A DNA stretch of 64,000 nt from Loxodes magnus (lineage: Eukaryota; Ciliophora; Karyorelictea; Loxodida; Loxodidae), in the NCBI GenBank assembly GCA_946699065.1, contig CAMPDV010000261.1, positions 351,587 through 415,586 of the forward strand, given 5' to 3'. Under the pieces are notes generated by a model. It saw nothing but the letters and a program-made list of their open reading frames with translations, was not told the DNA's origin and ran no database searches. The position numbers and the translations under genes are program-made. This document shows, one piece after another, positions 49,177 to 59,243 of the stretch (position 1 is its first letter; each line of letters starts with the position of its first letter).

Positions 49177-49590
49177 TTATTATTATAAGTTTTTATATCC
49201 ATTAATTTCTTTAAGATTGATAAAACAATTAATTCATTTCTAGCATCAGCAATTTAAATCTATTCTTTACTCCTTCTATTCCATTTCTTATTTTTATACT
49301 TTATTGCTCTTTGTAGCTTCAACCTACCTATTTATTTATAAAAACTTAAGTCTATTCAAAAATTCATTAAAAATAGAGTGAAGTTAAATTTCTAGGGTAT
49401 AGTAATATCGTAAGTATGTCAAAAGTACTTTATTTTACTATCTAATTAGATATCCATAATATCTAAACTCATTAAATACTTATAAAGGTAAAAGTATAGA
49501 AGAGAGAAGAAAGTATAGTTATAATACTTAATATAAGAATGTTATCATTTTTATTATATACTTTTAGATTAATATTTAGTTTCTTAGTCT
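49177..49590. other. AT-rich spacer, 414 bp
   Basis: Lies between two minus-strand genes that both encode RING-type proteins. Nothing recognised. Confidence 0.5.
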
Positions 49591-52500
49591 TCACATAATA
49601 GCGCAATCATCTCCCTTATTACAACTACAATTCTCTTTAGACTAAAAGCATTTCGTACAGAAAACGAACTTACAATCCTAGCAAGTCACTATTTAGTTAG
49701 TTTCTGGTTCTAGGAATATCATACATCCTTTCTAACTAGGACATTTAACTAATCCCAAATCTGTCATTCTCTTAGCATCAATCATTTCGAGGTACTATTT
49801 TTCTAGATTGTTTTAGATTATTTCAAAATTAAAGTATTTATTGTTATTGGGATCCCTTTCTAAAGGATATTAGCAAAGACAGCACACTAAATCCGATTCT
49901 TTATACTTTCCTTAATCAACTACTAGTTATTTTAGCCATTTTTAGAAGCATTATTTACAGAAACTATGAAAGCAGTTCAGCAAAATTCTTTCATTTAGAT
50001 TTTTCTGTAGCTTACACTTATTACATTAGAAAGTAACTATTTTTAAATCTGTTATTTTTATTTATTTCTCTTCATATTCTTTCTCTTAATGTTACTAAAA
50101 TCTATTAGATTTTAACATATTTCTGTCGATTTCAAAATTAGGAGAATCAGTTAACTGATTTGAGGGTTTAATTTCAATTTTTTTCTAATCCGCTATAAAA
50201 GGGTTCTTTTAGCTTTCTATGTCTGGAATTTTTTACATGTTTACATTTTCCTTTTTACGTTTTTAAGACTATTAATTTTAATTTGGGTAATAAAGGGAAA
50301 ATTCATCTTAGTTTGGGTTATTTTAAATTACTTGAGTTTAATTTTCTGGCATTTACTTTTCTAGATAGTTCTGCTTATTTTAGAAAGTAAATTAATTATT
50401 ATCAATCTCTTAAATTTTTTGAGGATTTTTTAGCTCAATAATTTTTTAATTTTAACTGCTTGCTGGTATAAAGTTAGGCTAATTAAGATTACTAAACTGC
50501 TAATTCTAAAAAGTGTTATTTTATAGCTAGTTAAAATCATAATTTTTATTTTCATTTTCTAAAAAGTTAAACTCTAAATTTTGTGATTGCTTATTAAAAG
50601 TATAACTCTAATTTTCTTACTCCACTTAGAAGTTAGCGTAATTAAACTGGCCTTATGATTGAATAGTTTGCTATTGAGGTGTATATTCGAATTAACCTTT
50701 TAGTTAACTCGTTTGCTATTAAGGAATAAAATCTAGCTAGCCTTATAATTGATTAGTTTGCTGTTGAAGATTATAATCGGATAAGCCTTATGATTGAATA
50801 GTTTGCTGTTAGGGGTTATATTCGAACTGATTTTATTATTGTTTAGTCTACAATAGAGGAGTATTATCGAACTAGCCTTATGATTGTTTAGTTTGCTATT
50901 AAGGATTATAATCGAACTAGCCTTACGGTTGATTAGTTTATTATTAAAGATTATAATCAAATAAGCCTTGCGATTTAATATTTTGCTATTAAAGATTAAA
51001 ATCAAACTAGTCTTATTATGTTTTAATTTGCTATTAAGGATTAAAATCAAACTAGTCTTGCGATTTAATATTTTGCTATTAAGGATTAAAATCAAACTAG
51101 TCTTATGATGTTTTAATTTGCTATTAAGGATTAAAATCAAACTAATCTTATGATGTTTTAATTTGCTATTAAGGATTAAAATCAAACTAGCCTTATGATT
51201 GTTTAGTTTGCTATTAAAGATTAAAATCGAACTAGTCTTGCGATTTAATATTTTGCTATTAAAGATTATAATCGAACTAGCCTTACGGTTGATTAGTTTA
51301 TTATTAAAGATTATAATCAAATAAGCCTTGCGATTTAATATTTTGCTATTAAGGATTAAAATCAAACTAGTCTTGCGATTTAATATTTTGCTATTAAGGA
51401 TTAAAATCAAACTAGTCTTGCGATTTAATATTTTGCTATTAAGGATTAAAATCAAACTAGTCTTGCGATTTAATATTTTGCTATTAAGGATTAAAATCAA
51501 ACTAGTCTTGCGATTTAATATTTTGCTATTAAGGATTAAAATCAAACTAGTCTTGCGATTTAATATTTTGCTATTAAGGATTAAAATCAAACTAGTCTTA
51601 TGATGTTTTAATTTGCTATTAAGGATTAAAATCAAACTAGCCTTCAGATGTTTTAATTTGCTATTAAGGATTAAAATCAAACTAGCCTTCAGATGTTTTA
51701 ATTTGCTATTAAGGATTAAAATCAAACTAGCCTTCAGATGTTTTAATTTGCTATTAAGGCGTAAATTGGAATTAATTTAATAAAGAAGAACTTTATAAAT
51801 TTTCTTATTGCTGATTTTGATCAAGAAAATTAATGCTTTAACTTTGAATCTAATTAGTGGAAATATTTTAAAGATTAAGCTATTATTGTTCTTACTCAGA
51901 TTAATTATTAATATTAGTTATTTAATCTTATTAATTTGTTTAGGGGTAAGATTAAACCTTAAAAAACGAGTTTTAGAGAAACAGATCGTTTTAGTTTTAA
52001 GACTGCTACTCTAAAGCTTATAAGTTATAGGTTTGATTCTAAGATGAAGGAAAATTAAGTAAGTTTGACTCCTCTACTTTTTATGATTAAAACTACTGAT
52101 TATAATCAAATTGAATATTTTAGTTGAATTCCTATTAATCTTACTTATATAGCATATTACCTTACTAGTAATTCTACATTTATTAGTTTATATTCCAGTC
52201 TTATACTTCACTCTTTAAGGGATCCTATTGAAATTGTTTGGAAGGATATATTTATTCTGAAATCTTTTCATTTTTGCTTAGATTCAGCACAGAGTCAGTT
52301 CTAATTTCTTATTTTTAATTAATTTAGTTGCTCATAAAAGAAGGTTAGTTTTCATTTTTTTCACTATAATATGAAAGATAGTTGTTTTCAATAACTTGCT
52401 ACTAAAAAAGAGGATTGATTTGCTATTAGTATTGCTAGGAGTAATTTTGACTAGTCAAGGCTTAAAACTGATTATCTTAAGCCCAAGGATTAGCAATTTA

Positions 52501-54060
52501 AGGGTTTTATGCTAAATTTATCTATTCGAAGTTTTCTTTACTCTTAAACTGCTAGAACTCTTAGGTTCCCAATTCTTAAAAATTAATATTTGAAAACTAG
52601 TTCCTTCCTTCGTTTTACTCTAGTTGCTAACTTGCCTAATTTTAAACTAAGTTTTCTGACTTAGATATAAAGTTTTAAGCATCTTCTCCTTCTTTTCTTA
52701 GAAACAGAACGGAGTCTGATCAAATCTAATAATCATTAAGGTTTTTATTGTTTTCAAGTTGTTTATTATCATATACAAGTATCTAGGATTGAATGTCCAT
52801 TTTCTGTATTAAATTGATTTGAGCTTTAACGTTATAAATAGTTTCACTTGATTCAACTAGTAAGAAATAAGGGTTTTCATTAAGATATTTAACTGCTATT
52901 TGGAAGTAAACTTTCATTTAAATCTTGGAGTTCTGATTAATACTGTAGCTCTCTACTGAATTTTCATTTTCAAGATTTTAAGCATCTAACATAAGATTTA
53001 TATGCTCTGGCTTAGCTTCCATCTAATTGCAAATCAGCTATTTAACATCTTTTATCAAATGATGAGGAGATATCTACACATTAAATTATTGGCCTAAGAT
53101 ATACTCAATGCTCAAATTGAAGAAATCAGTTTAAAAGTACTATTACTTTATGCTATTTATTTCATCTCTTAATTACTAAATGTTTGGTCTTTCTTCTGCA
53201 TCAAAGTCAAAGCATTTTGCTAATATTTTAACTAAAGTTTAATCTTTAACCTCTTCTAATGAAGGACATTGCTTTATATCGAATTCATTCATAATTTCTT
53301 CAGATGATTTTTCTTATCATGGATCTTTTTCACTTATTATTTCTAAAGCAATACATGCTAATGACCAAATATCAGATTTGGGATTACCAAATTTATCTTA
53401 GATGTATTCAGGTGCAAGCCATCTTACACATTCGTTATTATATTTAATAAAAAGTTTAATTTATTCTTCTGTTTTTATTTTATTGATAACTGGATAATCA
53501 TTTTCGTCAAGAAGAATACCTTGAGACTTTAAATTTCTATGTTACGTCTGTGAATTATGCACCACTTGAATCCCTTCAGCAATTTATTGTATTAACTAAA
53601 GTTTCTTATAAAATAGCTTATTGGGATTAGGTTCATCCATAAATAGTTTTTTTTGTTGAATTATTAGTTTGAGGTTTCCTTTACTCATATAATTGGTTAT
53701 CACACAAAGGATTAAATCATCCTCTTCACTATTATCTATTGATATACCTCTTAAAGTCATCATTCTTCTATCAGTAAACTAGGTCAAAGAGCTAACTTCT
53801 TAGTAAAACTCATTTATTTATTCTTGCTATTACATTTTTCTTGTTTGAATTATAACTTTAATAGCGTGCTTTATTCCATCAAAATCGATAAGATACACAT
53901 TACCATTACTTCCTTTTCCTAATTAAGGTAACTTTTTATAATCATATTTCGATTTGAACAAATCTTAATAGTTCCATATAGTAATTTGAGCTGTTTTCAA
54001 ATTGCTGGCTCCTTTCTAGCTTAATAGATCTAAAACATTTTGTAAAGTTATGTTCTCCAT
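49591..54060 (-). CDS. Pseudokinase - Ubl - Ubl - Q-rich tandem repeats - RING - IBR fusion protein
   Basis: 1489 residues in a single frame (1490 codons, exact). Kinase fold at about 40-300: Gly loop GKGSNGNVYLI (48-58) and Lys68 in HAIKV are kept, as are RWLAPEYI and SDIWSLACIALEI, with a TGA-encoded Trp in KDPW. The catalytic loop is HRNLKSQGILL (His174), so HRD Asp is Asn and the loop Asn is Gly, and the DFG position reads V-I-N-K. It should be catalytically dead. Two ubiquitin-like domains follow: about 316-382 (ISPHHLIKDVKQLICNQMEA) and 383-455 (LLVESSETIYNVKAQI, NKQLENNKNLNDYQIW). A Gln-rich linker with about 24 copies of a 15-residue unit spans about 768-1140. The C-terminus has a C3HC4 RING (CNKC, CFHSFCKQC, CCLC) near 1343-1415 and an IBR-like cluster (CPSQKGC, CQDCKFVFCTKC) to the end. 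No RING2 with a catalytic Cys follows before TGA 49593-49591. A ubiquitin-pathway scaffold or ligase is inferred. Confidence 0.85.
50640..51765 (-). repeat. 45-bp tandem repeat, about 24 copies, in frame
   Basis: Unit on the coding strand translates as QQNIKSQDQFDFNPQ under the ciliate code (three of its five Gln are TAG/TAA). Copies at about 51330-51610 are nearly identical, and those toward 50640 are more diverged, which suggests recent expansion by unequal exchange or slippage. The standard-code open frames across this array on both strands are artefacts of the repeat. Confidence 0.9.
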
Positions 54061-54520
54061 AATAATAGATACAGAGATTTATGAATTTTAAATCTAATAT
54101 TTTATATTAAAGCCTAATTAGTTACTTCTAGCATACTTATCAAATATTTCAAGATAAATAATTTCTAATGGAATTTAATTCTATCTTCCTAGCTTTTAAT
54201 TCTTAAAATTATACTCTAAATATCTAATAAATCTTATTACTGTTAGAATTAAACTATCAACCTAATGCTTAAATTCATTTAGCTCTAACTTAATAGATTT
54301 GATTGAATAGTTTAAAATTTCAATTATTCCAAATAAGTTTTTAAAATTAACTTCTTTCCAATTTTTTTATCTTAAACCTACTTACTCTTTTTATTATACT
54401 TGCTATAATATTTAAAAAATGATAAGAATATGATTATTAACGAAGCATGAGTATTTATATTAATGAAGTATATTATTTAAAGTAAGGAATTGATAATAAG
54501 AATAAAGGGAATTTTAAAGT
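54061..54520. other. AT-rich spacer, 460 bp
   Basis: Nothing recognised. Confidence 0.5.
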
Positions 54521-55549
54521 TCATCTATTTATTTCAAAAAAGTATTTTGAAGGCAAAACTTGCATATTTTTTAGAAATTCAGCATTCTTTACTCGTTATT
54601 TTACCTGATTAAATATTCTATTCTTATATCTCTATTGCTGAGAAAAAGTTCTAATTTCGTCATATTCAATTTCGTCTACTTTAGGCTGTTTCTTGTTTTA
54701 ACTCCCTTCTACTTTTTGGTCATTATTTTACAATAATTCAAGTAACTTTTTTCTTTTATATTTGGTAGTTAGATTGTCAGTTAGTTTTTTGAAGAACTCC
54801 TTAGTATCAGATAATTTCTAATGCTCATATTATATATTGAAATTCTTTGTAGTACAATAGTTATTTCATTTATCTAGCTTATAAGAAGCAGCATTAAAGT
54901 TTCCTACTTCATCCTTTATTTTTCTTAAAGCGTAGAATTTCAATTTATCATTCTTAGCCTTTCTTATTTGAAATTGAGACTAACTTCTAAACTTATTTCA
55001 ATTTTACTTAAAAACATTCATTTGAGTGCTTCGTTTGTAAGATAAATCTTATACCAAGTTAGCATTTTTATGCAGCTTTTGTAGTTCTTTTTTGTATTTA
55101 GCCTTTATCTATTTTATTTAATCCTCTGATAGTTTTTACCTATTTTACATATCCTGCTGTATATATGAATCTATTTACCCTGTCTATCTAACTGTATATA
55201 GTTCTCTTAAGCTTGGTGGATAAGTAGGTGGAACTAACTTTCGACGCATTTTGGAAAGATTAAGAGATGGAAATTTGGATTAACTTAAGTTAGTAGTACT
55301 TTTATCAAACAAAGAACTATATTGCTGCTTTGATTATTACTCTTATTAATGCTCCTCATCAGAAATAAAGGAATCACCAAAGGAAACATCTGAATCAGGC
55401 AAAGAAGATCTTTTCAATTTATTTGCTAGTTTTGTGGTTAGAGTTAAAGTAGGAGTGCCGTATTTAAGGTATCTGGCAGATTTGGGGAATCGAGCGTCTA
55501 GACTATAGAGCGTAGATTTAGGTAAAGGTTATAGTAAGTCTAAATTCAT
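54521..55549 (-). CDS. Coiled-coil protein, unknown function
   Basis: 342 residues, single exon, TGA at 54523-54521. The N-terminal 120 residues are Ser/Gln-rich with an acidic patch (DSDVSFGDSFISDEEHQQEQ) and then a basic, Pro-containing stretch (MRRKLVPPTYPPSLREL). Residues about 130-340 are strongly helical and basic (LSEDQIKQIKAKYKKELQ, TKYKRKKLLELLQNN), likely coiled coil. Two TGA codons are Trp (QNWNKF, LDKWNNY). Its ATG lies 18 bp from the ATG of the divergent gene to the right. Not recognised; a cytoskeletal protein is the best guess by composition. Confidence 0.75.
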
Positions 55550-55567
55550 ATTTTATTTGCTATAAAA

Positions 55568-57094
55568 ATGTTCTAATAATAGAAAGGCGAAGATTTACTT
55601 ACAGCTAGAAGAATTACCAAGTTTAAATTCCTCCAGCAGGATTCTGAACAAATAAAGGAGTATATTAAAGTCTTGGAGAACTTCCTTCAAATGAATAAGC
55701 AAATACTAAAGGAACTTATCGCTAGTAACAACCTTAATCGAGGAAATCAAGTTATAATAGAGGAAAACAAGCAAATTAAGGAGCTAATATACAAAGCTAC
55801 AATACACAAGGATGTGGCTGAAAGTAGAGTACTTATTTCTGAATAAATAGCAGATGAAGCTCTAAGAAGAGAGCAAGAGTCTATAATGAAGTATCAGGAA
55901 GTTATAGAATAGCATGTAAAGAGTTTGGAGGAGAAAGAAATAATTGCTTAAGAAGTAGAAAGAAAAATACAAGAATATGAAATAGAAATTGAAAACGAGA
56001 AAAAGAAAAGAGCTGAAAAACTTAATTAGTAGAACTAGAAGGTTACTGAAGAGATTTAAATGCTTGATAATGAAATTAACTTCGCTATGGAGACACTAGA
56101 AAATTTAGCTTCAGAATATTAAGAATGCAAGAACAATAAAGAACTAATTTCTGAAAAGTTCAGAGAATTATATAACGAGCATATTTAACTCCAAGTTCTT
56201 CTAAATCACTCTGGAAGAGCTTCTTAACGCACTCAAGAAGCTATAGAAAAAGAACTATAGTTCTAAAGTGACGAAGATCAGTCTTACGATGAGTTTTGGT
56301 ACGGAAAGCTAGAATTTGAGCTTCCTAATTAAGAATCTTCTTCTTCATCATCCGAAAAAAATTCTTCGAATTTAGAAGATGTAGAATTTAACGACAGATA
56401 CAAAATGCCCTTTGGTACCTAAGGAAGTAAAGCCATTCCTTCTTTGGATCTTTCATAAGTAGAAAAATGGAGATAAAAAGTAGCATAAATGCGTAATCAA
56501 CAATAACCATAGTAGCCCTAAAATAAGTAGAAGAACTTGAGTTTGAACTTAGGCACGATTCCTAATTAAAAAGTAGAGACGGAAGAAGTATAGTCAATTA
56601 ACGGGCAAACAATAGGAAATAAAGTAAACAATAAGACTCAAGCTGTAAATCCTAATGAAATAAGATTATAGAAGCAAGTATAAAAATACAAAAAGAAAGT
56701 AAAAGACATTAAATTAGGTATAAACTTGAAGGAATAGGAAGTATCCTCATTAAAGAGATTGTTAGACTACTTATAATCATCTAATGATGTTCTTTCTTCA
56801 GCTCTTTTAGGGCCTAATAAATTCAATAATTAAATCGCTCAGAATATCCTTTAGAACGAATATTCTTAAGAATAAGAAAATTTACAGCAAGCTAAAGCAT
56901 CAAATAACCATAAAATAAGAATTTCTTCAAGCGAAAGTTCTAATGAAGTTGATAAAGCTATTATATTATCAGAAGGAGAATAAAAAAACCAAGAAATAAA
57001 TAGTCCAGTAGCAAGTGAAATATCGGTAGCTGACCAAGAACAAAATGTAGAAGATAGCATTTATCAAGACATTTAGAAACTGCAATTTAAGTGA
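55568..57094 (+). CDS. Coiled-coil protein with acidic serine patch, unknown function
   Basis: 508 residues, single exon, TGA at 57092-57094. Residues 15-245 are a long charged coiled coil (KELIASNNLNRGNQVIIEEN, EIIAQEVERKIQEYEIEIEN). A linker with a Ser run (ESSSSSSEKNSSNLEDVEF) and an aromatic-acidic motif (YDEFWYGKLEFELP) follows at about 260-300. A second shorter coiled coil (LQKQVQKYKKKVKDIKLG) lies at about 360-405, then a polar acidic tail (SSSESSNEVDKA). No TGA is used as Trp. It is divergent from the neighbouring coiled-coil gene with only 18 bp between the start codons. A filament, basal body or axonemal role is plausible but not shown. Confidence 0.75.
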
Positions 57095-57127
57095 TTATTA
57101 ATGTTAGTTTTGTAGATTTTTTTTAAA

Positions 57128-58139
57128 CTAAATGTATTGCACATATAATTCCTAAAAGATAAAAACTTACTTCATCTGTCTTTTACGTATTCATCGTCGG
57201 ATTTAGCTTTAAAATAGAGGAACTTGACTTTTATGAACTTCTATTTTGATTTTGCTTGCTAATAGGCTCTAAATAACCTCTAGTTGAACTTAAATTTTCC
57301 GTGTTATTCTCCTCTTTTTCTGTATTTCTAGTTTCAAAATGAAAGGATTCATGCATTTTAGACTCACTTTTATCTTGAATTTCAGCATCTTTAATTTCTT
57401 CTTGATTTTACTTTTTAACTTGAATATTTTTCTTTTACTTTCCTTAAGTTAACTTTCATCCAATAACACCTTTTCTAATTTTAGGAGGTTCCACTAATTT
57501 GTTCTTATGTATTTCATATCTATTTTGAAAAGCTAGAGATTTATCACTTAAGACTTATAGAATTTGCTACTATTTTAGTTTTTAAGTTTCTTCTCCTTTT
57601 TATTTCTTTACAGGAATTAACGGTTTTGGCATTGAGTATTTGTTTACGATATATTAATTATATTATTCTGGCTATGGAATAACTTGCTAAACTGTATCTG
57701 GTTCAAAAACATCATTTTTTCTTGGTATAGGAAGTCTTCTGCTTAGAATACCAATTTGGCCTTCAGTGACACCTAAGTATTTTATACTGTAAGAAAAATT
57801 AGTGTAATTTTATTGCTAATTACCAAACCCAAGCTATTAAAATTCAGACTTGTTAAATATCCTGTCAGTACCTTCAGAATTAAGATCAATAGTCCTCCTT
57901 TTGGCTATACTATTACTTGATCGCTAAGAACTTCTAAGTTTAGCTGGGATTTTTTTCTGGCTTGTAATTGATCTTTTAATCAGAATCTTCTAATTTTACC
58001 TCATCCTCTCAGGAACAGCTGAAGACCAGTTAAAAAAGATTTCATTCTTCTTAGGAGTTTTGGGTGGCTATTGCTAGAATCTTTTAGGAGTTGAGTACTA
58101 ATAAGTTTAATAATGGGAAAAGTCTTCACTCATATTCAT
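57128..58139 (-). CDS. Basic proline/glutamine-rich protein, unknown; 3' end uncertain
   Basis: About 330 residues. Exon 1 is 58139-57171 (323 codons); then a 19-nt intron (57152-57170) typical of this genome. Near the N-terminus PPKTPKKNEIFFNWSSAVPE looks like a short motif; then a basic segment (RKKIPAKLRSSQRS-like), a stretch ILSRRLPIPRKNDVFEPD, and a charged Ser-rich tail. One TGA is Trp (VIGWKLT). After the intron the frame reads E-L-Y-V-Q-Y-I and meets TAG at 57130-57128 but no TGA before running into the convergent gene; the end given here assumes that TAG, which breaks the rule seen elsewhere in the window. A second, 49-nt intron would instead give a TGA at 57066-57064. Function unknown. 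Confidence 0.6.
57152..57170 (-). other. 19-nt intron
   Basis: Sense sequence gtaagtttttatcttttag, following the codons for T-D-E. Same length and ends as the other short introns here. Confidence 0.75.
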
Positions 58140-58254
58140 TGGGGAAATATAGAGAAATGAGCAATACGATTGTAATTAAGGAAAATTAAATAGGGAATGT
58201 TTTAATATCTATTAATTTATTTCATCCTAAAATTGTTAGTAAAGTACAATAGAA

Positions 58255-59181
58255 ATGGGAGCTTATTTGAGTAGTCCGAAAACTGAAAAATTTTCAGAGG
58301 AAGGAAGATTCCTTAATAGAATAAGCTGGGCTGCTTCCGGAATGTAAGGATGAAGAACAACAATGGAAGATGCTCATTTAGCAGTTGAATTAGATGAAAA
58401 TACTTGCTTGTTCGGTGTTTTCGATGGCCATGGAGGAAAAGAAGCTGCTATATGAGTTGCAAAGCAATTACCTATTGAGATTGTTAAGAATTAAAATTAT
58501 AAATAAGGAAATTACGAAGCCGCTCTTAAGGAAATTTATCTATATTTAGATAGGCTTATGGATACTCCTGCAGTCATGAAAGAATTATGGAAAATCTAGA
58601 GGGATGGTGAACCAAATATGTAATCTGGATAAGAGCAAAATTATTGGGAATACTGTGGAGCAGGTTGCACTGCTGTAACAGTACTCATTAATAAAAACAT
58701 GCTATACGTTGCTAATTCTGGTGATTCTCGATGCGTATTAGGAAGAGCATGAAAAGCAATAGATATGACTTTTGATCATAAACCAGACTTAGAAATCGAA
58801 AGGTCAAGAATTACTAAAGCTGGAGGTTAAGTTTTTGATGGGAGAGTAAATGGAAATCTCAATTTATCTAGATCTCTTGGAGATCTCGAATACAAAAGAA
58901 ACAAAAATTTAACTTAGGAAGAATAAATGATTACTGCTAATCCGGACATTAAGGTAATCGAATTAAAACCGGAAGATATTTTAGTTCTAGCATGTGACGG
59001 AGTATGGGATATAATGTCAAACTAGGATTCAATAACCTTCATCAAGAATAAATAGAGTGAGAATATGAATCTAAGATAAATTTGTGAGTCTATGTTTGAC
59101 AATTGTATTGCATCAGATGTTGGTTCTTCTTAGGGTTTGGGTTGTGATAATATGACCGCAATAATTGCAAAACTAAATTGA
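58255..59181 (+). CDS. PP2C-family (PPM) Ser/Thr protein phosphatase
   Basis: 308 residues, single exon, the usual length for a bare PP2C domain. Metal- and phosphate-binding motifs are in place: [10 protein letters not shown] (33-41, Trp33 = TGA at 58351-58353), VFDGHGG (55-61), [46 protein letters not shown] and [13 protein letters not shown] at the C-terminus. The protein starts M-G-A-Y-L-S-S-P, with Gly2 and small residues fitting N-myristoylation, as in many ciliate PP2Cs, so membrane attachment is likely. It is a Mg/Mn-dependent phosphatase with unknown substrate. It is divergent from the gene at 58139 (115 bp apart) and convergent with the large gene ending at 59244 (62 bp apart). Confidence 0.95.
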
Positions 59182-59243
59182 GAAATATTTTTAAAACTTT
59201 CAAATTTAATACATCAATATAATGTTATGAATTGATATTAAAA

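Noticed and set aside
51328..51603. A plus-strand frame across the same array.
   Set aside because: Antisense shadow of the repeat; no continuity with any domain.
50733..51725. A 330-codon standard-code frame on the minus strand rich in Leu/Ile (repeats of NSKILNRKTSLILIL).
   Set aside because: It is the wrong frame of the 45-bp repeat. The frame that is continuous with the Ubl and RING domains reads QQNIKSQDQFDFNPQ with TAR = Gln.
49591..54060. Calling this gene a fused PINK1-Parkin.
   Set aside because: The kinase has lost its catalytic residues and looks TKL-like rather than PINK1-like, there are two Ubls, no RING0 and no RING2. The resemblance is in general plan only.
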